DNA of 64,000 nt from Liolophura sinensis. Its lineage: Eukaryota > Mollusca > Polyplacophora > Chitonida > Chitonidae. The stretch's first letter is position 1. Each line of letters starts with the position of its first letter. The translations under genes and the position numbers were made by a program. This document shows positions 15,495-27,800 of the stretch, in pieces. The notes under the pieces were generated by a model. That model searched no databases. It was not told the origin of the DNA and was given only the letters and a program-made list of their open reading frames with translations. Where the stretch lies: contig NC_088306.1 in NCBI RefSeq assembly GCF_032854445.1, positions 18,075,764-18,139,763 on the forward strand. Direction: 5' to 3'.

Positions 15495-15875
15495 TTTGAG
15501 TATTCGTTTCGTAAATTTCCTGTGACTGACAAATTCTAAGTTTTTGCAGCACTTGTCGTTTTCGTCTCCTTTTATCAGAGATCGGCGACCGAAAGGGATG
15601 TGATGACGTTGATAACTTTTTAACCTCCTACGCATAGAAAATAGTCCACCGAGTGATCTGCAAGTACGAGAAAACAAACGAAGGTTTCAGCAAAATCAGA
15701 CAACTATTACATGAACAACTTCCTTAAATCCCTTTTCCGCAACATGCACCTTTTTTTAATGTTTGATTTTTGAGACGCGTAGGTATACGTAGCAAACACG
15801 TTGAGAAATCGGTCAAATTTAAATCGCGTGTGACGTGTCAACTGAACGGGATATCACGAGAGTGTCATTTCCAAG
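15495..15875. promoter_or_regulatory. Bidirectional promoter region SERP1/EIF2A
   Basis: 381 bp separate the start codons of SERP1 (minus) and EIF2A (plus). No repeats lie in between, so both promoters and 5' UTRs must share this segment or overlap the first exons. It contains the candidate stress element at 15831. Confidence 0.65.
15831..15840 (+). promoter_or_regulatory. UPR/bZIP-like site TGACGTGTCA
   Basis: TGACGTG is the core of ATF6/XBP1-type unfolded protein response elements, and other CREB/ATF bZIP factors also bind such sites. It lies 36 bp upstream of the EIF2A ATG and about 340 bp upstream of the SERP1 ATG. Short motifs occur by chance; the case rests on position and on SERP1 being a known UPR target. 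Confidence 0.4.
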
Positions 15876-18800
15876 ATGGCAGCCTCCACGGTGCCAAAAC
15901 TAGCGCGTGAGTCCAAAATGTCGATGAATGTCTTTGTTAAAATATGATACATTAGGGTTAATATGGAGTATTTAAGGGGAAACGAATAACCAAGTTTGAG
16001 AAAATAAAGCAAATATTCTATCCTGCTTAATGTCAATGCAACTTTGTGGAATGTAAACTTGCATTTGCACACATGATCATTTTGAATTTGATGTTGTCAT
16101 TTGGACTTCGACTAGTTCGAGATAGCAGGAGTGCTCTGAAGCCGCTAACTTTTGCCTCCCACACCACAAAGTTTGATTTCAAAACATTTGTTGGTCGAAC
16201 CTATTCTAAAATGTAAGGCTGAGTATTCCATGACATTTTATACGTGCACTAACGTGAAGTTCTGGTCATGTTCACGCGGTGTGATTTAACTTAAATCCCG
16301 GGCTCGAATAGGGAATCAAAGAGGGATCAAAACCTATTAGTGTCTGAGGGGCCTTGACCATAAACTATTGACAGCACTTGTGTGAAAGTTTGCTTAGAGT
16401 AGCATTCACTGAAAAAAACTTGTCTTCCACCAATTTGGCGTGCATTTCTGTAAGCCACACATGGAAAAGTTTATTAGCAACGTGTCAACGGTTGTTGGTT
16501 TACCCCACACAGTGCACTTTTCTTTAACCCCAAAAATAAAGCCGCTGTAAGTTGAAAATTCTTGAGTATGGCATTTGATTATACAACAACGAAAAGAGGA
16601 AAAAACAAAATGCATGTTTCCATCAGTAGTGTATCCCTTATAAAGTGTAAAAATGTGATGTTGCGTAGCCAAGATATCCTAGTTCAAGTATTCAGAAAAT
16701 TGCACACATTGGGAAAATCAAACGTGCCCAAAGATGTCATTTTTGAGCAATCAGGCACAAATTATTTCTATAACCTGAGAGCGCAGCTGTTACAGTTGAT
16801 GCCACTCGAACCCTGTTTTGGCACTTAACTATATGACCATAGGGTACGATTGATGCAACATGGCCTTTCAAGTTTCATTATCATGGTGTATGCCATGGCC
16901 TCATTAGATTTCTAGATAATAAGTTAATTTGTGGATGTTGTCGTTTAGCTCGGTTTTACCCCTCTTCCAAAATAACTAATTATTTCTTTTCTTTTTTTTT
17001 AAATAAATAGCGCCTAAAATAAAAGAGTCCTTTCATTGCCAGACTGTATAGGCTGCTCAATCAGTTAAACCATCGTCTTACCGCAGACAGAGGTTCTGCA
17101 TGAAGGGGACAGTGCAACTATAGTTGTCCCGTATCAGTACAAATGCTAGGGCGGGCAGCTTGCTTGCCTTCGGTAAGGCGTCTCAATGAAGAAGCACTAG
17201 ATAAAAAAGTGGTGGAAATCCGTCGTGCAACAAGGAAGCACATCACATGCATTCTAAGGATTCCTTCAAGGTCATATGACTGAAAAATGGTTAAGTGTGA
17301 CATTAAACTCCAAGCACTCACTCACTTACTACTGCAGGCAGATCACAGAGTCCCAGATTCAAAGCCAGCACGCTGCTCGCTGGTTTGACTGCTATTTTAA
17401 GTCAGGAGGAGCTCAAATCATTCTATATAAAGACTATATAAAGAAGTCAAGTCATTGTAATCTTGCCAACAATTTAAACACAACTTAGATGAAAATACTT
17501 CATCTCATCACAAAGTTCATGTGGCTTAAAATCACAGTTTTCGCTCACAAACAAGCAAAAATTCGAACTCCCAATGATTGACTCTTTAGACAAACAGCAA
17601 ACAAAATGTACTGTATTTCACCTAAAGATTGGTGTGCAAAAATACATTTCACACACACACATGTGAAAGCCACAAAGTGATATATTTGATACACTCAAGT
17701 TTTTCTGATAACAAATTAATCAAGATTCACAAAATACTCTTAAAAGTGGCCAAACACAGTGGATGAATCAGTCAGAATCAAGCAAAATATGCCACTTGAA
17801 AAATGCGGAATTTCATGTTTGAATTGTATGAGATGTTTTAATTGCCTTTTCCCATAGCTGTAGAGTCCTGGATTGAGTTTTTCTGTTAGATTAGTAGTTA
17901 AAGGCTGAATATAAACATCTTTATTTTCGTTACTTTTCGTTACAAGCTGCAAATGGACACAGTTGAGAAAAACTTATTTTTCTGAAGTAACTAATAAAAC
18001 CCTGTCCATATTGACTTACTCTGTTTTAACCATTTGACAGACTCTGCAGAAATGTGTTTAGTTCTTAGATTTGGTTCTTTTTGGGATTTTCAGTTCGAGG
18101 ATCTCAAGGATTATGGTTGGCTAATGGATACGCAGACTTTCAGGAAGTTAAAGAGTTTCCAAGGTAACTGTAATATGACATGATTTTGTAATCAGATTAT
18201 AAAGTAGCTGTTCTTCCAGGAGTGCCTAGATTCTGGAAGTGCATGTGAAACCACCCTTAACCTTTGACCCCCCACCCCCGACCCCCACCACCCACCCCCA
18301 CCCCCCCAAAAATCAGATGAGAAGATTTATGATCTGAAGGAAGAAAGGACAGGTTAAAAATCTTACTCTCATTGATTCATTGAATGCCATTGTAAAGGTT
18401 GAGTCCAATACATACAAATGAAGTTGAGTTTTCATCTGTATTGAATTTAATATAAATATCTTATCATTCTGCAATCCACATTGCAGCTGTTAGTTTATTC
18501 TACCTCATTTGCAAATGCTTGCGCATTTGTATGTATGTGAGTGTGGTCGGTGGGGGGGGGGGGGCATATTTGTAAAGACTTAGCACAGTCTGTTGTCATA
18601 AAACACATATAAATATGCTGTTGTTGTCGATGTGACTGGAAATTTTTTTAGATGTGGCTCAGTTTAGGTTGTTGACATCTGTATGATTCAGTTAACCCTA
18701 TTTTTCTGTGAACTACTGACCTAGATTTAATCTCTGACAGCTGAGGGATAAATTTTATGTGAATATGAACAGATGTTTCTAGAGTGTTTATGCAGCATAG

Positions 18801-21800
18801 GTGATACGTTTTTCTTGTTTTCATTTTTCCCCTCATTTGTATATCTGTAATATCTCCCCCCACCCCTTTGATCTTGCAGTTATAAACAGGGTTCTTGGAA
18901 ACATTGAAACTGAAAATAACTTTTCCAGGTTTTAAAATCACTGGTTTTGTTGTTGGGCCTTGTAAAGCCTTGAAATTGATTTATTTTGTTCATTTGTTTG
19001 ATTGGTGTTTTACACCATACTCAAGAATATTTCACTGATAAGATTATTAATCAAACTTAGAAACCAGCATTACGGTAAGGCCATGAAGGGCCCCTCTGAA
19101 AATTGAGTACTAGCTTGGAACATGAACTGAGGGTTGATGAATACAGTCCACAGAAGTAGCCAGACTGCCACAGAAAGCATGTAGACATTCTCTGGCAGAA
19201 ATTTCTTGCTTGACATACTACTCAGTAATGTGTATATGTGAAAAATCAACTAATAAGGCCATTTTGCGTTGCTTTGAGCAATGCAGGAAACAAATTATGG
19301 TTTTAATGGAAATTAAGAAAATTAGCTAATTAAACTGTAGTTTAAAGCCATTTTTACTTCCCAAAAAGAAAGCTATGAAGAATTTTTTTTACCTATGTAT
19401 GTTATGACACATCTTGTGTAAAGACATGAAAACCAGATGTTTCATGCATTTTTTAAGCTTTGAATAAATTGAATATTTATTTGAAGTGGCCTGGAAAATG
19501 TGAATTTTTGGGCCTGGAGAAATCCAGGTAATCCTTTAAATGTTTAATGTGTATAAACCCTGTGTACTAACAAAGTAAAAGGTGTGAGGGATGTCAGAAA
19601 TAAGCAATTGGTGGGGGGGGTGGGGTTGCTCCAAGGCAAAGGTGGTTAGCACCAAGGTTAGCAAGGTGGTTCAAGTCCAGGTCAAGCTGGCTTCCACTCT
19701 ATGTCGCAAGGTCTGTCTTCAACCTGCGGATGGTCGTGGGTTTTCCCCGGGCTTTGCCCAGTTTCCTTCCACCACAATGCTGGCCGCCGTCTTATATGTA
19801 AAATATTCTTAAAATATAAAACACCAATCAAATAAATAGATAAAATAAATAGGTAAGCATTGACTACATTGCCCTGGGTCTGTTAAATTTCTCACACGCT
19901 TGTTGGGTTATGGCAAACCAGAGGGTCAGACTGATATTTTCATTTGTCTACAGTAATAATAATTCATTTCTTATCAGCTTTCCTCTTCCTTGTAGTAATG
20001 CAAGCAAAGTTTTCGTGATATATTTTTTTTATTGCAAATCATAAGGAAGTCTTTTTTATCGTAATATATGGTATGTATGCAGTACGTGTGGTGGAAAATG
20101 GAAAAGTTACTGTTAAATCTACAATTCATTGTTACAAGTTTTGTTGGGCCTTTAACCATAGCTGGCCTTGACTTTAATTTATGTCAGTGATGTCATGTTT
20201 ACATGTTTTATTCATTTTATTGCTTCGTCGAATATTCTAGAACATCGGTTATTTTTCTTTGAAGAATTTTTTTTATCAAAACGTTTTGAGATCTGTTAAA
20301 AGTTAAGTAAAACTGCAAACAGTTTTGTACTGGATTTCATTGGTTTTATGCTTTGAATTTGAATATTAAACGCTAATATTACTGATAACACAAGATTTCA
20401 TTAACTCAGTTTACAGCTCATCGAAGCATGATTAAACTGGAACACATGTCATGGAATAAATTAGCATTATGCTGTGAAACATGAAGTATTTTATGAAGAT
20501 GGAGAGGAAATTTAGATAACACATACATGTACTACATGGTGTCCCAGAGGTTAGGACATTTACTGTAATTCTTCAATCTTTTTGCATATTTGCAAAGTGT
20601 TTATTCCAGTATATTGTGAGGGCAATATTGGGAGTAGACTGATACCATTATACTTTTTGTGAAGCCCTGACAGTGGCTAATCCAACCAATGTAGTTTCCA
20701 AAATCAAAGTTGCTTTTTTTATATGTGAAAAGGTTGATGAATTAAGGTAAGCTCAAAATGGCAGTGAATTACCCACTATCGATGCTGAATTCATGATAAT
20801 GTCTAAAAAGTGAACAGGTGTTTAGGCACAGACACAGTCATATAAGATATCATGAACATATTTCCTTGAAGTGATAGAAAATAGGAAAAAATGACCATGG
20901 TTTGAGAAGAAATACCATTGAAAATTTGGATAATTTAAATGTAGTTTCAAACTTAAGCCTGTATGCATATGAATGGGGGTTGTTTTGGGGTTTCTTTTGT
21001 GGCTGTCTTTTTAATGTTTTGTGTCTCCCCCCCCCCCACACACACACATACATACACACTTAGACCACTTAGTGTAGAAATTTTAAAGGAAGCATGAAAA
21101 GGAACGTTGCATGAAAACAAGCACGGTTTTGCAAAAAAAAAGTTCATTTCCTAAAAAAAAAAATCATTTTATATACATATTTTGTATCTCTTCTTATCCC
21201 ATCCATTTAAAGCATATTTTCAGTAAGGATGTCATGGGATGACAGTTTTTGTTTCTGAAAGGCCTCTTCTTTTAATGAATTGTACACCAAGGTAGAGATC
21301 ATTTGCAGTTCTGATTGGTGAATTCCAGGGTAGGTCAGAATCTCCACCACATTTGCACAGTGTATGTTTTGTGCTCAGCTTTTGGCAGGCAGGGAATCAT
21401 TGTGAATTCTCTGCCTGATTGTCACTGTTCTCGAGGGCCTTGGTGGCAGTAATCAGCTGTGTGTCCTTATGGGGTTGTAGGGTCAGAAATATGGGGTACA
21501 TATATACCCTAGTGCACTGAAAGATTTGTTTGTGCTTGTAGAAAATCTCCACTTTGATATTATAATCTTTGTCTTGCCATTATTTCTTTATAAAAAATGC
21601 AATGTTTCCAAGTTCAGATCATTGATATACCCAGATTTCTTTTTTTTTCTATTTTTTATTATGCATAAATTTGTCCCTGAAACTAGCCAATCCAACCAAT
21701 ATAGTTTTGTCTCCAAAATTAAATTAAAAACATGGATAAATTGCACTAAAAATTCATCTTTTATATGAGAAATTGTTGAGGAATTGGGGTACTCAGGAAT

Positions 21801-24800
21801 ATTTCACTTATACGACTCCTGCAAGCATTATGGTGGAAGGAAACCAGGTCTTTGATAATAATCTGTAAGTTTCAATTTGTAGTGCTTCAAACTCTACTGG
21901 GAATTAAAGTCTTTAAATTTGTCAATAATCACTAACTGCATTTGTTAACGAATTTGTTTATGATTTTCATTTTCCCATTTTCTGTTTAAAAGGGAGAGCA
22001 CTCCGACATGTAAAGGCCTGACATTCAGTGAAGATGGCACTCTGCTAGCATGGACTACAGAACAGAGGTAATGTAAATATAATTCAACTTTTGAGACATT
22101 TTTTCTTTCATCAACTTCAGAAGGATTATCCTCAACCAGATGATGTAGAAATTGTTTGTGGTTCTGATTGGTCAGTATTGGAAATTGTCAGAATGTGCAA
22201 ATGCTGTAGAGACTACTGGTCAGAGAGATTCTTTAGTTGTGTTTTTCCACTTAATATTAAGAAGATCTCAGTACATTGTTTTGAAATGAATCTCTCCTAT
22301 TTTCAAATAAAAGTGGCAAATGTTAATGATCTGTTATCCAAACAACAGTCGTCGTCATATGACTGAAAAATTGTTGAGTACGACGTTAAACCCCAAGCAC
22401 TCACTCACTCCAAACAACAGTTATCATTGAAAACTGATGACCACTTCTCTCTTGTGTGTTACCGGCTTTATTTCTTATTTGTATACTTTCTTACATACAT
22501 TTGTCTTTGGGAGTTAGTGTTAAACGTTGTTTTGGAAATGGATCTTGCGATTATCGACTTGCAACGCCCTTTACGGACTACGAATGGTATATGAATGTCG
22601 GACTTGACGCTTATACTGACTTCTTTCTTGTTTTTCACTATGTTTCAGTTTAAAGATAGTGAAGTTTCCATCTTGTCAGCTGTTGTATGAGAAAGAACAT
22701 CCCAGATTAGCATGTCTCCAGTTCTCCCCAAAAGGAACCTATCTTGCGGCATGGGAACCCTACAGAGGTATATTTCTTACAGTGTAGCAATATGTATAGC
22801 CTATTGTATTACATGCATGGTTCAGCAATAAAATCACCTGTTCTCTGTCAGGTACAAATGTAGCTTGTGGTGTGCAATAGTTTTTCCCCCTGATCTCTTC
22901 CAGATTTCCTCCACTCTAAATCAGCCAGAGATATTCTTTGAAACTATGACTATAAACATGGCCATCAAAGTTTTCCCCCGAAAATGTTAAGTTACGTTAG
23001 AAAACCCCTACGGTCAAATTTTTCAGAGAAATGATCACACCATTTGTGCAAAGCAAAGTGAAGAATACAACATATTGTTTTCACTCTTTTTTTTTTTTTT
23101 TGCTTAGTAAATCGAGAGGCCCAATCAGGGATTCCAAACCTTCATTTCTACAACATGGAGACAGGAGCCCTGGAGAAAAGTCTCTTCCAGAAAAAACAGG
23201 CAGGCTGGTAATGAACAAGATTGCTATTTTACAATGTGTGACAATGAAAGTTTTTTTTTTTTTTTGAGTAGTAACAATGTTTATAATGCTAGTTGTCGTT
23301 CAGAACAACAACAACAATTGTTGACAAAATCTGTTTTCTTTGTTGAATGAACTCTGAATTTTTTTAAGTTTCATTATGCTGATTTTTTTATATGCAATAT
23401 CTTCATAAATGGTTGAAATTTATGTACATTGAGAGGTACGTGTAATAGAAAGTTCATGTTCATCAAAAGATTTGACTGAAACACTGCTGTAGTGTCATAA
23501 AGCTGCAATCGTTCGTTTTTTAGAGTACAAATTTACAAAGATCTGATAATGTAAAGGCCTTTTTATTCGCGTGGTGTTAACATTTGCGGATTTCGCGGCA
23601 AACACATTTCCGCGAAAATAAGTGTCATCGAATATAAAACCCATGTATGTAAATTATTGATGTAGCATGCGTTACAGTTATAAATTCGTAAACAAGCACT
23701 TCAGTTCCAATAATTTTTTCAAGCACGTTAAGTGGAAATACCTAATTAGAATGTATTCCGGCTTTCACAAATCCAGCTTGATTGATGATCAGTTAATCTC
23801 ACTTTCTTCTGAGGAGGCTTAGCTCTGTCTAAGTATCACCACAATGCGATGTTATTGTTGATTTATTGCTGAGGTTAGAGACTTACAAATTGATAATTTG
23901 CACTGGGCCTGTGTATGTGATACGATATACATACGATGAGAGAGGCTGTTTTTGTATCGACTGTACTTGCCTTCCAGTCAGATCACCTTTCCAACATGCC
24001 TGATACATCGCTCGGGGGTTTTCGCATTTAAAACTTCCTTTTCATAATGATGATTTCTGAGAAATTTACTGAAATCAGTCACAGTTCACTCAAAATTTCA
24101 CTCACACTGCTTATGCATGAGAATTAAACAGTGGGATTTATTATATCATATTTAATCCTTCGTCGTTGCCTAGAGTGAGAGACAAAAATATTTGCTCACA
24201 CAGCAGGTAAGGGCTTCATCTTATAAAGATTAACAGTCTTCAAGAGATTAAAAGCTTAGGAGGATTAACTTCCTTTGTCTGATCAAGTTAATGTATTGTA
24301 TAGAATTTTTGTCACATCTTACAGGTACAAACAAGTTTAAATGATAACATTGTTACTTGAATGCTTGAGTTGTTACTTGACGTTTCTGTATTGAAGTTTG
24401 AATTTTCGTTTATCAAAAATTCTGTGAAGATCCGTGAAAGTTGATTCCCATGAATGTTTCTTCTTATCAAATCCGCGAAAGTTTATACCCGCGAATAAAA
24501 AGGCATTTACAGTATATTCCTAGTTAGCAGGTAGTGCGTGTAAATTAGAAATCTTACTGGCGGACGGCTCTTGCTAACATCAGACATTCCTGTGTATTCT
24601 AAACATAGAGAATCATGCTCCACAGGTTCAAAGCTGTGTTTATGACTCATATTTAATGGTTTGTGCTGCTGTTCTTTTTTCAACCAGGGCACCCCAATGG
24701 AGCCAGGATGAAGGGATCATGGGAAGGAGTGTAAATAATGAATTACAGTTTAATGAAAACAACAACCTGGGTAAAGGCCAATTGTGTATTAATGTTTTAT

Positions 24801-27800
24801 GAAGGAAATGACAAAAACAGAAAAATGGTTGTCATCATTAGAGATAAAAGTGAAAACTAAAAACACCATCCCTTGTGTCATCAGTAGAATAAGATGTGTT
24901 TAAATATTCGAATTCTGTGGTAGAAATAATGGACCATTTTGCAAACGATGTCATTTGTGACGCTAACGATATAATTTTTAACGTTAACCATATAATTTTA
25001 GCACTAACCATATCATTTTAATGCTAACCATATCATATTTAATGTTAACCATATCATTTTAATGCTAACCCTATCATTTAAGCGCTAACCATATCATTTT
25101 AACATTAACCATATCATTTTTAATGCGAGCCATGTCATTTTTAACTCTAACCATATTTTAATGCTAACCATATCATTTTTAAAGCTAACCATATCATTTT
25201 GTTGATAACCATATTATTATTAACTCTAACCATATTTTAATGCTAACCATATCATTTTGAGCACTAACCATATCGTTTTTAATGCTAACCATATCATTTT
25301 TAACTCTAACCATATTTTAATGCTAACCATATCATTTTTGAAGCTAACCATATCATTTTAATGCTAACCATATCATATTTAACTCTAACCATATTTTAAT
25401 GCTAACCATATCATTTTTAACTCTAACCATATCATTTTTAATGCCAACCTTATCATTTTAACTCTAACCATAATTTAAAGCTAACCATATCATTTTTAAA
25501 ACTAGCCGTATCATTTTAAATGCTAACCATATCATTTTTAAAGCTAACCATATCGTTTTTAACTCTAACCATATTTTAATGCTAACCATATCGTTTTTTA
25601 ACTCTAACCATATTTTAATGCTGACCATATCGTTTTAAACTGTAACCATATCATTTTAATGCTAACCATATCATTTTAATGTTAACCATATCACTTTTAA
25701 CTCTTGTAACATCATGAAAACTTCTTTATATCTTTACATGGTATTGCTCTATTCTTTGACACATATGTTGCACGTGGCAAAAATTTGTTTTCACAAAACA
25801 GCTAAAATAAGAATATTTCGTATTTGAGAAAAAGTACGACTGTACAGGATGTGAAGTTTAGTATCTGTTTTGGAATGTGAATGAAAGGTAGTACATGGTT
25901 GTCAAATTAGCGTATTTGTTTTGAAGACTACTTGTTGAATGTACTTTATTCCAGCATCCTCTTTTCTCCTGTAGATAAAATCACTCAAAAGCTCCATGTG
26001 CAGAAAGTGACAGAGTTCAGTATATCCCCGTGTACAGAGAAATATTACGTAGCTGCATATGTCCCAGGATCTAAGGTACGTCCTGTAAATGTGGTGTTAT
26101 GTTACATTTGTTGTTTTTTTTTTTTTTGTTTTTATTTTCCTTTTAGAAATTATGCTTACCTCTGCCATTTTTCTCTTCTCAGGGTCAACCATCGTTTATG
26201 CGTGTTTATCAGTACCCAAACTTTGGAGGCCCTGAAATTGCCCTAGCTAACAAGAGCTTCTTTAATGCGGACAGAATCAATTTCCACTGGAACCCAAAAG
26301 GTATATTTTCAGTGTGCCCTGCTGTAATGATTTATAATAGTTTGGCTCAAGTTCTAATTCAAATGAAAGTAAACAAAAAATTTCATAAGAACTGGGAGAA
26401 ATCCCACTGAAAACTATCTTTAGAACCATCTTTATTTCTCTGTTAAATGCATTAAATTCAGCCAAATGGTTGAAGTCTAAGGTGTGCTGTATGGACCAAT
26501 TTTGGGTTGCTATTAAACTGAATGTACAAAGTTTTTATTTGATCAGTTTATTAATCTTTTTTTTTAAAAAATGATTTAGTTAATATTTCCACTTTGTCTT
26601 TTTATCCTCTTTGTTATGTTTTAGGCACCTCGTTCTTACTGCTGACATCAACCGAGAGCTCAGACTCTTCCTATTATGGAGATCAAAAACTTCACTACCT
26701 CAGCACAAATGGTGAAACTAGCATGGTTCATTTGGGTAAGAAATCAGTTTTATTTTTAGTCCATTTTGTGATAGTTTAGTGTTTGCAGGCCCATAAAGCA
26801 AAATAAAATTGGTGTCACCTTACCCTCAAGCATTAAATGAACACACATTTTCAAGGGGAGATAACTTTGAAGTTTTTGTCTTCCCCATGTAGGTAAAAAC
26901 GGCCCAGTATACAGCATCCAGTGGAGCCCGGAGTCGAATAACGAGTTCACAGTTGTGTATGGATGTATCCTCTGACAAACTTTGCAGTTTTGGTACTTTA
27001 ATTATTTTTTTCCGGCGTATGTGGGAAGGTCTTGCAGCAACCTGCAGATGGACATGGGTTTCCCAGGGCTTTGCTCGGTTTCCGCCCATCATAATGTTGT
27101 CAGCTGTTGTAATAGTGAAATATTCTTGAGTACGTCAGAAAACACTAATCAGATAAATAAATAACTAATTATTTGGAATAAGGGTGAGAGGCAAATAGAT
27201 GAAGGAATTGCTTACCATGATTATAACTGTACATAACTGAGTTTAGTTATCAAGGGCTGATTTTATAGATTCATTTTAGGCTTTACTGGTTTGTCAAAAT
27301 TTAAACCATGTCACAATGTGTTGATTTTGGGATTTAAAGTTGAAACTTAGACTCACTGTTTGAAGATAAGATTGATGAGGTTGGAAAATTTTGATTACGA
27401 GGGCAGATAAATAAGCTCTAAAAATCATATTTTAAATTTAAACTAATTTTGTGAGATTGACTTTGTGAGTATTTTGTGCTGTTGTGAAAACAAATTTACC
27501 CTATGCTTACTTCATCTGTTAGTTTGTAAGTGTTGCAGAAAAACTCTGCGAGAAAAAAAGATGTTGCTGTATTAACATGAAAGAAAAGAGAGTTGATATT
27601 TTCAAGTTGAGTCCAGTTCCTTGACTCGTGTCAGACATGCCCGCCAAGGCCACCATTTACAACAGCAAGTGTGAACCTTTATTTGATTTCGGCACAGGCC
27701 CCCGCAATGAGATATATTACAACTGCTTTGGCAATAATATCCTTTGACATTAAGTTTAATCATAATATGACTTTGTGTCCGTCTCATTCATGGGACAATC

